A stretch of 64,000 bases of DNA from Caldilineaceae bacterium bin5 (GTDB lineage Bacteria; Chloroflexota; Anaerolineae; Caldilineales; Caldilineaceae). Shown here in pieces: positions 17,113 to 25,571 of this stretch. Made by a program: the position numbers and the translations under genes. The stretch covers positions 62,001 to 126,000 of the forward strand of contig MPML01000006.1 of NCBI GenBank assembly GCA_002238445.1, in the 5' to 3' direction. Position 1 is the stretch's first letter; each line of letters starts with the position of its first letter. Under the pieces are notes generated by a model, which was given only the letters and a program-made list of their open reading frames with translations, had not been told where the DNA came from and ran no database searches.

Positions 17113-18381
17113 CTATGCGGGTTGGCGGGATTCTTGAAGTGAAGGACGCCTCATCGGCTGGAAACGCCAGTAGCTGAGCGAACGCCACAACCACTCGAAG
17201 GGTCCGAAGCGGTAGTAGCGCAGCCACAGCGGCGACACCACCAGTTGGACCACCCAGATCGCGACGACGGTGCCGATCTGCCCCACCCTTTCGACAGAGC
17301 CGAATAGACCCAGACCGTGACCGTAGAATACGGCAGTGGCCAGGATCGTCTGCAGCAGATAGTTGGTCAGGGCGGTCCGCCCTACCGCGGCCAGCGCGTT
17401 CTGCAGCCAGGGGAGCGCGTGCGAGCGGGCGAACAGCATCAGCAGGCCGATGTAGGCGGCGCTGACGAATAGGCTGCCCCAGTAGTTCGCCTGTGCGCCG
17501 AGTCCGAACTGCGAAAACTCCATCGTCCAATTGTGAGCAAAGTTCTGGATAACACCCACGCTCACGACCGGCAGGCCGATGGCAAGTCCCAGGATAACCA
17601 TGCCGAAATAGAAGCGGCGCGCGCGTTTGCCAGTCAGCACCCCCCACCGGAAGAGGGCCATCCCCATCAGCATCAGGCCGCCGGCGCGCCAGAGCCCCCA
17701 GAACAGCAACCCGACCGTCTGAAATTCTACGCTTCTGGGCACGCGGGCATCCATCTGCGCCAACCAGCCGCCCCTATAGGCGGCCACCTCCGCGTCGATT
17801 GTTGCGGCAGCCGGCCGCCAGTCTGCCTGTAGCTCCTGTACCGTCTCCGACGGAATGAACTGCATGCTTACGCCCGTGCCCAGCCACAGAAAAGCAGGGA
17901 TCGAGACGACGAGAATGCCCAGTGCCAGTTGCCAGGCGGGCCGCAGCCGGCGCAGCCAGTAGACCCAGAAGCCGCACAGGGCATAGGCGACCAGAATATC
18001 GCCGGACCAGAGCAGGTAGGCGTGGGCCAGGCCGATGAGCAGCAGCCAGAAAGTGCGCCGGTAATGCAGGCCCCAAGCGCGCTGCCCGCGCGCATCCAGC
18101 TTTTCACTCATGAGCACGATGCCGGCGCCGAAGAGCAGGGAAAAGATGGTCATGAACTTCTGATCGGCGAAGATGTGGCTCAGTGTCCAGACCCAGCGGT
18201 TGGCCCCAGTCAGATCGCCGTAGACGGTCGGGTTGGAGTAGGCGGCTGCGGGCATGGCGAAGCCCTGGATGTTCATGATCAGGATGCCGAGCAGCGCGAA
18301 GCCGCGCAGGATGTCGATAGCGACGATCCGTTCCGTCGCGCGGGTTGGAGCGGTTACGGGTGGGGCCGGGTCCGAGGACAT
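17113..18381 (-). CDS. DUF418 family membrane protein
   Basis: This integral membrane protein of about 422 residues begins with the family's typical first helix, IVAIDILRGFALLGILIMNIQ, and ends with the DUF418 domain (helices from about 260 on, including NYLLQT and FGPFEWLWR). A start at 18408 is possible, but ATG 18381 has AGGAGAT at ideal distance. DUF418 proteins are related to acyltransferase-like membrane proteins, and their function is not settled. It lies downstream of an ABC transporter on the same strand, 38 bases after the permease stop, so it could be part of that operon. Confidence 0.85.
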   Translation of the reverse strand: MSSDPAPPVTAPTRATERIVAIDILRGFALLGILIMNIQGFAMPAAAYSNPTVYGDLTGANRWVWTLSHIFADQKFMTIFSLLFGAGIVLMSEKLDARGQRAWGLHYRRTFWLLLIGLAHAYLLWSGDILVAYALCGFWVYWLRRLRPAWQLALGILVVSIPAFLWLGTGVSMQFIPSETVQELQADWRPAAATIDAEVAAYRGGWLAQMDARVPRSVEFQTVGLLFWGLWRAGGLMLMGMALFRWGVLTGKRARRFYFGMVILGLAIGLPVVSVGVIQNFAHNWTMEFSQFGLGAQANYWGSLFVSAAYIGLLMLFARSHALPWLQNALAAVGRTALTNYLLQTILATAVFYGHGLGLFGSVERVGQIGTVVAIWVVQLVVSPLWLRYYRFGPFEWLWRSLSYWRFQPMRRPSLQESRQPA

Positions 18382-18419
18382 CTGCGTATCTCCTAGAGGA
18401 AAGTTCAAGCCTTAACAGA

Positions 18420-20081
18420 TCAGCGGAAGATGGATCTTGACGCGCCAGGTTTCAGATTGAGCCGGATTCGGGACTCGAAGTCGGCCAAAGCCGCCCTGTT
18501 GAGAAAGTACGCCCCCAACCCCGCGACAAGAATCACGGCGGTGACCGCCACGACCGAACGAAAGAGAAGATACTGGATCCCGATCGCGATACCCAAAACG
18601 ACGAGATAGCCCGACGTCATTCCGAGCGTAACCACCTTTTGGACCGGTGGCGCCTGTTTTCCGAAGGGGACGCCATCGATCAGCCTCAGACCTACGCCCA
18701 GATATAGGAACGCAACGACCGTGCTGTAAGCGATCAAGATAACGGCATCCCGTACGCCCCAGGACCATGTCAGCACGATCAGCCAAAAGACGTTCGGAAC
18801 GACGATCAGCATGAGCCACAGACCAGCATAGATTCCCCTCACAAACGGACGGAAAGAAGCATCCGGGACGATAAGAAACGACCAGACACCTTTGTAGTCA
18901 TTGCCATAGCCCAGGAACAGGCAGGAATAGAGGACAGTCACACCGACCAAATGGGGCAGAAAGTGAGTGTAGGGGAGGCCTGGAGCAAACGGAGAGACAT
19001 CCCGACCGGCAACGAGCATGGCTATGTAGCCGACAATTACGGGCGGTATGTACTGGGCCATGTTTCGCCGGAACTGCCAGTCGCGCATCATCATGGAACT
19101 CAGAAACTCAAAACCGGCGCGGCTGGCCTGACCGCCGGCAAATCTGGAAATCCAGAGACCAATATCATATCGCCCCCACTGCCTACGGCGCACGCCGGCT
19201 CCTGAATGCATCTGATTAGAAACACGGATCAGATGATCGCTGGAGAGCGCCTGCAGTCCGAATACGACAGCAACGATCGCCGCGGCCAAGCCCGCAACGC
19301 CCAGCAGTGCCGGCAATCCACCCGGCGCCGCGTCACCGGCTGCCAACCATTCTTCGGGAACCGCAATCCGGGCCGCCCTGCGCACGAATTCCTCCCTGAA
19401 ATCGCCCAGAAAGCTATATGCGAACGGCAGTGACATGGGAACGACCTGAACCACCGTTGCCGCCGCCTTAAGACGCTGGACAGGAACAAAGCGGACCAGC
19501 CACCCGAACAGGCTGCAGCAGAGTAACGCGACGACCAGTCCAACCGCCAGAGCGATCAGAAAGTGGACGGGAAAATACGCCAGGGGGAGGAACCCATCGT
19601 CGTGAGGAAGAAATACACCGACGAGCGCCGGCACGCTGTTCACCCCTACCACGACGTAGACAACGATCCGAAGCAGATGGGTAAGCCGCGCGCCCAACCA
19701 TGTAGCCCCGTTTACTGGTTGGTGCGCCAGAATAAGGCCCTCGACCGGGTTTACCAAGCTCTCAGCGACCTCGGAGACCAAAAGCATGCCGAGTTGAAAA
19801 ACGGTGAGTGCGACAAAAACGAGGAGGTAAACGCCGAGGGATGCCCCGCTCACAGCCATCACCAGGCTGATGAGACCCGAAAGAAGAAACCAGATGAGCG
19901 TCGTGGAACGCATGGACTGGTCGTGGCTGCCCATCCTGAACAGTTCCTGCCGTTTACTGAGCGTCTCGAACAGATCGAGGAGGACCCAGTATTGGTGGGG
20001 ATCGATACCGCATTGTTCGAGCCCGCTGGCAAACGCCGTGCCACGCAAGAACCGCGGGCCGAGGGAGGGCACGTCCTTCAC
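18420..20081 (-). CDS. ABC transporter permease (large, exporter type)
   Basis: This 553-residue polytopic membrane protein has about twelve hydrophobic segments. It overlaps the upstream ATP-binding gene by four bases (ATGA), so the two form one transporter. It resembles the large membrane subunits of bacitracin- or ABC-2-type export systems, with no recognisable binding-protein interface. The N-terminal 50 residues are soluble and the first helix starts near residue 63. The cargo is unknown. No substrate-binding protein is encoded nearby, which fits export or a role in the membrane. Confidence 0.75.
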   Translation of the reverse strand: MKDVPSLGPRFLRGTAFASGLEQCGIDPHQYWVLLDLFETLSKRQELFRMGSHDQSMRSTTLIWFLLSGLISLVMAVSGASLGVYLLVFVALTVFQLGMLLVSEVAESLVNPVEGLILAHQPVNGATWLGARLTHLLRIVVYVVVGVNSVPALVGVFLPHDDGFLPLAYFPVHFLIALAVGLVVALLCCSLFGWLVRFVPVQRLKAAATVVQVVPMSLPFAYSFLGDFREEFVRRAARIAVPEEWLAAGDAAPGGLPALLGVAGLAAAIVAVVFGLQALSSDHLIRVSNQMHSGAGVRRRQWGRYDIGLWISRFAGGQASRAGFEFLSSMMMRDWQFRRNMAQYIPPVIVGYIAMLVAGRDVSPFAPGLPYTHFLPHLVGVTVLYSCLFLGYGNDYKGVWSFLIVPDASFRPFVRGIYAGLWLMLIVVPNVFWLIVLTWSWGVRDAVILIAYSTVVAFLYLGVGLRLIDGVPFGKQAPPVQKVVTLGMTSGYLVVLGIAIGIQYLLFRSVVAVTAVILVAGLGAYFLNRAALADFESRIRLNLKPGASRSIFR

Positions 20082-20878
20082 GACCGCAAACTTTCAATAA
20101 TTTCAGAAACGCCGCTCACCGTCTCCTCCGCATGGGTCAGTTGCCGAAAGACGTCTTCAAGACTGCCTCTCTGGGTGGAAGCCTTCAGCGATTCCAGCGA
20201 TCCATCGGCGATGAGACGGCCTTCATGGATGATGAGGGCGCGGTCACACACGCGCTCGACCATGTCAAGAACGTGGGAACTGTAAAGAATGGTCTTGCCT
20301 TCGGCCGCCAGGGCGGCGACCAGGTCCCGCACCATGAATCCCGCGTTGACATCGAGACCCGAGAGGGGTTCGTCGAGCATTACGACATCGGGGTTGTGAA
20401 GAAGGGCCGCGCTCAGGAGCACCTTCTGGCGCATGCCCTTTGAGTACCCATCCAGACGGCGGCTCCGCACTTTGGCCAGTTCAAACTGCTCGAGGAATCG
20501 GCCAATGCGCGACTGAAGAATCTCTTCAGGGACCTCCTGCAGGCGGCCCATGAGCTCCAGAAATTCCTGTCCTGTCAGGCTCTCAAAAAGCGCGGCCTCT
20601 TCCGGTACGTAGCCGATGCGTTTCTTGGCCTCGACGGCCTCGGTGGGCATGGAATACCCAGCTACCCGAACCGTCCCTCCCTTAGGTGGGAGAATGCCTG
20701 TTAAAACCTTGATGGTCGTGCTTTTGCCGGCGCCATTCGGCCCCAACAGTCCGACCACCTCGCCCCTTTCCAGAGCGAAAGTTATCCCGTGAAGTACTTG
20801 CCCGATTCCATAGCTGAAGGTCAGCGCGTCCACGGTCACAACTGGGTCGTGACCACGCGCTTTATTGGAGTGATACAT
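20078..20878 (-). CDS. ABC transporter ATP-binding protein (export type)
   Basis: This 266-residue ATPase has Walker A GPNGAGKST (about 46-54), signature YSKGMRQ (145-151) and Walker B VVMLDEP (165-171). The changed signature (KGM for GGQ) and the IGYVPEEAALFESLT segment are typical of the CcmA/NatA-like subfamily that drives multidrug, Na+ or lantibiotic export. It overlaps the permease gene by four bases. The start at 20878 is the first ATG, and no strong ribosome binding site is visible. It probably powers the permease at 18420. Confidence 0.88.
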   Translation of the reverse strand: MYHSNKARGHDPVVTVDALTFSYGIGQVLHGITFALERGEVVGLLGPNGAGKSTTIKVLTGILPPKGGTVRVAGYSMPTEAVEAKKRIGYVPEEAALFESLTGQEFLELMGRLQEVPEEILQSRIGRFLEQFELAKVRSRRLDGYSKGMRQKVLLSAALLHNPDVVMLDEPLSGLDVNAGFMVRDLVAALAAEGKTILYSSHVLDMVERVCDRALIIHEGRLIADGSLESLKASTQRGSLEDVFRQLTHAEETVSGVSEIIESLRS

Positions 20879-21320
20879 AAGCGTTGATTCAGGTTACCCG
20901 CACTTGCTGTACGGACATCACAAAGAGTCCATGCCCGGGCTATTCCCCGGGTAAGCGCATACCCCTCTAATTCTCGCCGAGTTTATCAGAACTCGTTTGA
21001 AAGGTACAGACTGTCGGCGCTGTCCTCTTTTTCTTTTCGCTCATTTGCGAACGGGAAGAGGATAAGGAACGCGGCTGTTTCCTTCTATGGAACAGTCTAC
21101 GCGCATTCCGCAGTGTTTGTCTCGCTCAAATCTGTCGTTTTCGGGAAGTCGATCACCCGAAAACGGGACATTGTTTGAAATACTCTCTTTATTTTCGTGG
21201 AGTGTTAAACAACCAAAATGGTTGGGTGCATCCAGACCGGGAGGGCGAAGGGAGAGGGTCTCCCGGACTCGCTTCCGTAGATGCCGATGCCGGGCAGTTA
21301 AGGGGCCCCGCTCACGATGG
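20879..21320. other. 442-base spacer with inverted repeats
   Basis: This AT-richer gap lies between the ABC operon start and the 3' end of the uracil-DNA glycosylase gene. It holds a CCCGGG-loop-CCCGGG hairpin near 20,936-20,955, a perfect 10-bp inverted repeat CGTTTTCGGG / CCCGAAAACG (21136-21145 with 21156-21165), and a CAACCA-aaa-TGGTTG hairpin near 21,211. The ABC promoter should lie on its left. No convincing gene was found. Confidence 0.5.
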
Positions 21321-22040
21321 TCACACGCGCTGCAGATCGGCTTTGATCGACGTCAGCACGTCATCGAACATCGCGGCTGTCAGGCGGCCGGTATTCGTGT
21401 TCTGGCGGCTGACGTGGTAGGAGGCGTAGAGGCGGGGCAGACCGGCCGGAAGCGAGTGCGCGGCGCCGTGCGTGAAGGTATGGCGGGGAACCTCATGGCC
21501 GAGCTCGCGCAGGGCGCGCAGATAGCCGTCGAAGGCTATCTTGCCGAGGGCAAGAACGGCCTGCAGGTGCGGCAAGAGGGCCAATTCCTGCACCAGCCAG
21601 CTGCGGCAGTTGTTCAGTTCCTGCGCGTTGGGCCGGTTTTTGGGCGGCACGCAGTAGGCCACGCCGGTCATGTAGCAGTCGATCAGTTCCAGGCCGTCGC
21701 CGCGGTGGGTACTGGTGGGCCCGCTGGCGAAGCCGGCGCGGTGCAGGGCAGGGTAGAGGAAATTGCCCGAACCGTCGCCGGTAAAAGGGCGGCCGGTGCG
21801 GTTGGCCCCGTGGGCGCCGGGGGCGAGGCCCAGGACGAGAAGGCGGGCGCGGGGATCGCCCCAGCCCGGGACAGGCTTGCCCCAATAGGTGAAGTCGCGA
21901 AATGCCTGGCGCTTTGTGGCGGCCACTTCTTCACGCCAGGCCACCAGGCGCGGGCAGGCGCGGCAGGAGGTCGCGGCGTCGTGTAGGGCGTCGAGGGTCT
22001 CGAACGTGGGGTTACTGTTCATCGGATCACTCTGAGGCAT
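21321..22040 (-). CDS. Uracil-DNA glycosylase, family 5 (UDGb) type
   Basis: This 239-residue DNA repair glycosylase removes uracil and some other deaminated bases. Motif A reads GLAPGAHGANRTGRPFTGD from residue 71. Ala-His in place of an acidic residue is the mark of family 5 (UDGb). Cys26, Cys29, Cys130 and Cys145 have the spacing of the 4Fe-4S ligands of the family 4/5 enzymes, and SYHVSRQN near the end is motif B. A second ATG at 22022 (NSNPTFETL) is an equally good start. It is followed on the same strand by nothing linked; the upstream neighbour is a GguC-like gene that ends 52 bases later on the map. Confidence 0.88.
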   Translation of the reverse strand: MPQSDPMNSNPTFETLDALHDAATSCRACPRLVAWREEVAATKRQAFRDFTYWGKPVPGWGDPRARLLVLGLAPGAHGANRTGRPFTGDGSGNFLYPALHRAGFASGPTSTHRGDGLELIDCYMTGVAYCVPPKNRPNAQELNNCRSWLVQELALLPHLQAVLALGKIAFDGYLRALRELGHEVPRHTFTHGAAHSLPAGLPRLYASYHVSRQNTNTGRLTAAMFDDVLTSIKADLQRV

Positions 22041-22091
22041 TCGGTTTCAAATAGCCGGGCGCGTGCCCATAGTGAACTGGAAACCGAACAC

Positions 22092-23093
22092 TCACAGCGT
22101 CCGAATCTCTACCAACTGCTCAGCCTCCGGCGTGTCCTGGAGTTCGTTGCGCAGTGGGCGGCCGAAACCGGGCGCGCTGATCTCGAAGACGTCGCCGGGC
22201 TCGGTCTGGATGCCGGCGGCGAAGCTGAGTGTAGCCGTGCCGTAAAAGTGCAGATGCACATCGCCGGGCGTACGGAAGGGCGCGTACTTGAAGTGATGGT
22301 GCTGGATGTTGGCGAGGCTGTGGGTCATGTTGGCCTCGCCGGTCAGGAAGGGCGCGGACCACAACTCGCGACCGTCGCGCAGGATGCGGGAGGTACCTTC
22401 GATGTGCGCGGGCGGGTCGCCCAGCAGCAGCTCCGGGCCGCACGAGCTTTGCCGCAGCTTGGAGTGGGCCAGATAGAGGTAGTTCTTCTTCTCCAGCACA
22501 TGATCGGCGAATTCGTTGCCCAGCGCATAACCGACGCACAGGACCGCGCCGTCGTCGCCGATCACATAGCAGCCGACCAGCTCCGGCTCTTCGCTGCCCT
22601 CCAGGGCAAAGGCCGGCATGGTCAGCGGCTGTCCCGGCGGCACGAGCCAGCGGCCATCGCCCTTATAGAACCACTCCGGCGCGACGCCCACCTGCCCCGG
22701 CGCGGGTTTGCCGCCTTCGAGCCCCAGACGAAACATGCGCATTGAGTCGGTCAGCGTCGCTTCATCTTCGACGTTGAGATTCTGGTGCATGGCATCGCGC
22801 GCCTGGGCGCTGCCGAGATGGTCGAGACCGGTGCCGCTGATGACCAGGCGGGTGGGGTCGGGGTGATCCAGCGGCGGCAGAAGCCGTTTTTGCGCCGCGA
22901 TCAGTCCGTATTCGGCCCGCTGACTGCCCAGCCGCTCCTCAACCAGCTCGGTCATGGGCCGCCCGCTGCGCCCTGCCGCGCGCGCCAGGTCATATACGCG
23001 CTCAGTTCCATCGAGAACGTGCAGTGTCTCCTCGCTCTCGACCATCGCCACCCGGCGTTCGCCGCCCTCTGTCCGGTACTGCACCAGTCGCAT
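22092..23093 (-). CDS. GguC/AraD1-like protein of the FAH superfamily
   Basis: This 333-residue protein belongs to the fumarylacetoacetate hydrolase superfamily, in the branch of GguC and AraD1 (L-2-keto-3-deoxyarabonate dehydratase). It has the late ELVGCYVIGDDG and GYALGNEFADH segments and the HLHFYGTATLSF end. Members act on 2-keto-3-deoxy sugar acids, so a role in the non-phosphorylative breakdown of arabinose, fucose or similar sugars is likely. GGAGGAGA precedes the ATG. It stands alone, but it would fit downstream of the mutarotase/lactonase operon at 10-12 kb. The reaction is inferred. Confidence 0.75.
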   Translation of the reverse strand: MRLVQYRTEGGERRVAMVESEETLHVLDGTERVYDLARAAGRSGRPMTELVEERLGSQRAEYGLIAAQKRLLPPLDHPDPTRLVISGTGLDHLGSAQARDAMHQNLNVEDEATLTDSMRMFRLGLEGGKPAPGQVGVAPEWFYKGDGRWLVPPGQPLTMPAFALEGSEEPELVGCYVIGDDGAVLCVGYALGNEFADHVLEKKNYLYLAHSKLRQSSCGPELLLGDPPAHIEGTSRILRDGRELWSAPFLTGEANMTHSLANIQHHHFKYAPFRTPGDVHLHFYGTATLSFAAGIQTEPGDVFEISAPGFGRPLRNELQDTPEAEQLVEIRTL

Positions 23094-23192
23094 ATCGTCT
23101 CCTCCTCAACTGCTCTGCTGAATGACCACCGATCAGTGGCCAGGCGAACGACCACTAAGAGCCAAGAAATGAAAACGCAAAACCGTCAACTG

Positions 23193-25184
23193 TTACCGCT
23201 CTTCCCACTTCATCGCATCCCAGGCGACCTTGCGGGACAGGTATGTCTCGTAGGTCACATCGGACAGAGAGACGTAATCATTATTTGTGCCGCTGAAGCT
23301 ATAGGTGCCCAGGGAGACCCACTCATTGGAATACTGGGACTGATCCACTTCTCTCAGCGTAAAGCCGCCCGAGTGCGAGATCCAATAGCGGGCGTTGCTC
23401 GTCGTCGCATTGTTCTCGGGGATGTAAACGAAAACCTCGTAGCTGGCCGCCTCCAAATCGGGAGACCATTTGCCCCAATTGTATCCGGTGCGGGTCTTGT
23501 CATTGTTGTTCGTCCAGAAAAGGTGGTCGGCGTGGCCCTCGTCCTCCTCTTGCCACGTGGTCGTAAGACCGCCTCTCTCGAACGTGGAATCCTGGTCGTC
23601 TACGACGACGCTGACAGTGGGCGTCGGCTGCGGCGTGGGTGTGGGCTGCGGCGTTGCGGCGACCCAACTCAACTTCACCTGGGCGGCTTCCTCGTGCTCA
23701 TAGTACTCCAGAACGAGATTCAACGACCCGCCATCGTGTTGCATCGTATATTGGTATGATGTCGCGGGATGATCGCTCCAGCCATCGATCTGTTTGACGC
23801 TGTCAATAAACAGACGCACACCGTCGTCGGACACAACATCGAAGCGGTAGGATCCCGCTTCGAGCGAAATCTGTGTGCTCCAACGGGCTGAAAAATTATC
23901 GGCGTTGATGGTTGGCGACGCAGGTGACCCGGTGCCCCAATTGTAGTCAATGACAGACTCCTGCTGTGCGAGAGCCGGAGTGCCGGTGAGGGTGGTATTG
24001 TTCCAGTACAGCGCCTGCCACACGATAACCGGCGTCGATGTCGCTGTCGGCGTTGGCGTTGGCCCCGAGGTAGATGTTGGTCCCGGCGTTGGCGATGTTG
24101 CCGCGGTTGAGGTTGGCGCCGGCGTGTACGTGGCCGGCGGTGTTGCGGTCGCCAGCGGTGTTGCCGTGGCCGCTGTTGTGGACCCGGCCAGCGGTGTTGT
24201 CGTCGACGTCGGCGTGGGCCCGGTTGGTGTTGGCGTTGGCGTCGCAGAAGTCTCCAGCTTGTTCCAGGTCAGGCTCGCTTCCGCCTGCCCGGTTCCTTCG
24301 TAATACTCCATGCGCACGGTGACGGCGTTGCCGTCCAGATAGATGATCTGAGAGTAAGTTGTCGCGGTCTGCACCTGCCAGAAATCGAGCAGAGTTCTGT
24401 CTCCGACCAACAGCCGCACGCCGTCATCCACGGTAGCCGTAAAGCGGTAATCGCCTGCTGGCAGCTGTAGTGATCTGCTCCAGCGGACCGAGAATTCATC
24501 CTGATTGAGGCCGTCGAGCGGGCTCTCGTAACCCCAGTCAAAGTTGATACGGGCGTCGCCGCGCGACGTATGCGCCGGTCCCTGAAGTGAACTGTTGTTG
24601 TAATACTCGCCCCTCCAGAAGGTCGTGGGCAGGTCCGCCTCCCGCTCCCAACTCACTGAAATCGAAGCCGCGCCGGTCAACTCGAAATATTCGACGCGAA
24701 TCAGGTGCTGCCCTTCGGACAGGTGCAGTCTGGCCTCATAGGAGGCTTTTGCCTGTTCGATCCAGCTGTCGATGCGCAACACGCCATCCACCCAAAGCCG
24801 CACGCCGTCATCAACTTCGGCGGTAAAGATGTAGTCGCCAGCATCGTCCGCGGAGATGTTGAAATGTCGCAGCCAGCGGCCCGAAAATCGATCTGCGGGA
24901 ATACCCGTGCCTGGGGAGCCATCCCCCCAGTCGAAACTAAGCGTCTCATCTTCACGCGAGATGACTGCATCACCGGTAAGTGTAGTGTTGGCCCAGTAGT
25001 CGGCTTCCCAGGCCGTTTCTGATTCATGGGCAAGTGCGTCCGCAGAGTTCAGCGCGATAACCGAGAGCGCGCAAAGACCCAGCAGGACGGCACAGCATGC
25101 AATGCGCCCGCTCTTGCCCCCGCGCCTGTCAAGCCAGGCGAATAGCCTTAAAACGCCAACTCGAATCCGGTTATCTCTGTGCAT
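23193..25184 (-). CDS. Secreted protein with three PA14 domains and a golvesin-like C-terminus
   Basis: This 663-residue exported protein has a signal segment (about 27-52). PA14 domains follow at about 57-181, 187-309 and 386-509, each with a DDGVRL motif (125-130, 253-258, 453-458). A Thr/Pro-rich linker (312-386) precedes the third, and a short TPQPTPTP linker precedes the C-terminal domain (526-663), which resembles the golvesin/Xly carbohydrate-binding domain. PA14 domains bind glycans, often with Ca2+, so it is probably a cell-surface or extracellular adhesin or polysaccharide-binding scaffold. No catalytic domain is visible. AAGGAGA precedes the ATG. It is transcribed alone, divergent from rqcH. 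Confidence 0.88.
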   Translation of the reverse strand: MHRDNRIRVGVLRLFAWLDRRGGKSGRIACCAVLLGLCALSVIALNSADALAHESETAWEADYWANTTLTGDAVISREDETLSFDWGDGSPGTGIPADRFSGRWLRHFNISADDAGDYIFTAEVDDGVRLWVDGVLRIDSWIEQAKASYEARLHLSEGQHLIRVEYFELTGAASISVSWEREADLPTTFWRGEYYNNSSLQGPAHTSRGDARINFDWGYESPLDGLNQDEFSVRWSRSLQLPAGDYRFTATVDDGVRLLVGDRTLLDFWQVQTATTYSQIIYLDGNAVTVRMEYYEGTGQAEASLTWNKLETSATPTPTPTGPTPTSTTTPLAGSTTAATATPLATATPPATYTPAPTSTAATSPTPGPTSTSGPTPTPTATSTPVIVWQALYWNNTTLTGTPALAQQESVIDYNWGTGSPASPTINADNFSARWSTQISLEAGSYRFDVVSDDGVRLFIDSVKQIDGWSDHPATSYQYTMQHDGGSLNLVLEYYEHEEAAQVKLSWVAATPQPTPTPQPTPTVSVVVDDQDSTFERGGLTTTWQEEDEGHADHLFWTNNNDKTRTGYNWGKWSPDLEAASYEVFVYIPENNATTSNARYWISHSGGFTLREVDQSQYSNEWVSLGTYSFSGTNNDYVSLSDVTYETYLSRKVAWDAMKWEER

Positions 25185-25571
25185 CGCTTTCTCCTTGCAT
25201 TGATCAGTCTCTGTGAGTCAGATTGGCCGCCGTTATCTCCAGGATTTTGGCAGGTTGCCGCGAATCCAGATGTTTGGACACGTAGCGGCAACCTGACAAC
25301 TGGGCGGCGGCCAGAGCGGACCCCACGAACCACTATAGATTCCCCAACTTTGTCGGTGCGAGAATAATTATACTACATGCACCGAGATCGATCTATAGCC
25401 ACCACGCAGTCTATGCCGGCCCGTAATGGGGTACGCATTACGCAATCCACATTCGCTGTGCTATCCTTACAGTCGCATTTACCCTTCCTGAACGTGCTGT
25501 TTTCAGCGTTCATTTGCTGGTGACCGCTCGCCTGGCAACCTGAAAACGAACAACTGGAAAACACTCCTGGC
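25185..25571. other. Divergent promoter region with 11-bp inverted repeat
   Basis: This 387-base spacer separates the PA14 gene and rqcH. It holds a perfect inverted repeat CAGGTTGCCGC (25251-25261) / GCGGCAACCTG (25285-25295) whose loop contains a further TCCA/TGGA pairing, then an AT-rich stretch (aattatact near 25,370) that may serve as a promoter. No gene is supported. Confidence 0.5.

Noticed and set aside
20936..20955. CCCGGG hairpin after the ABC gene start as a terminator
   Set aside because: There is no U-run on either side and it lies upstream, not downstream, of the ABC operon.
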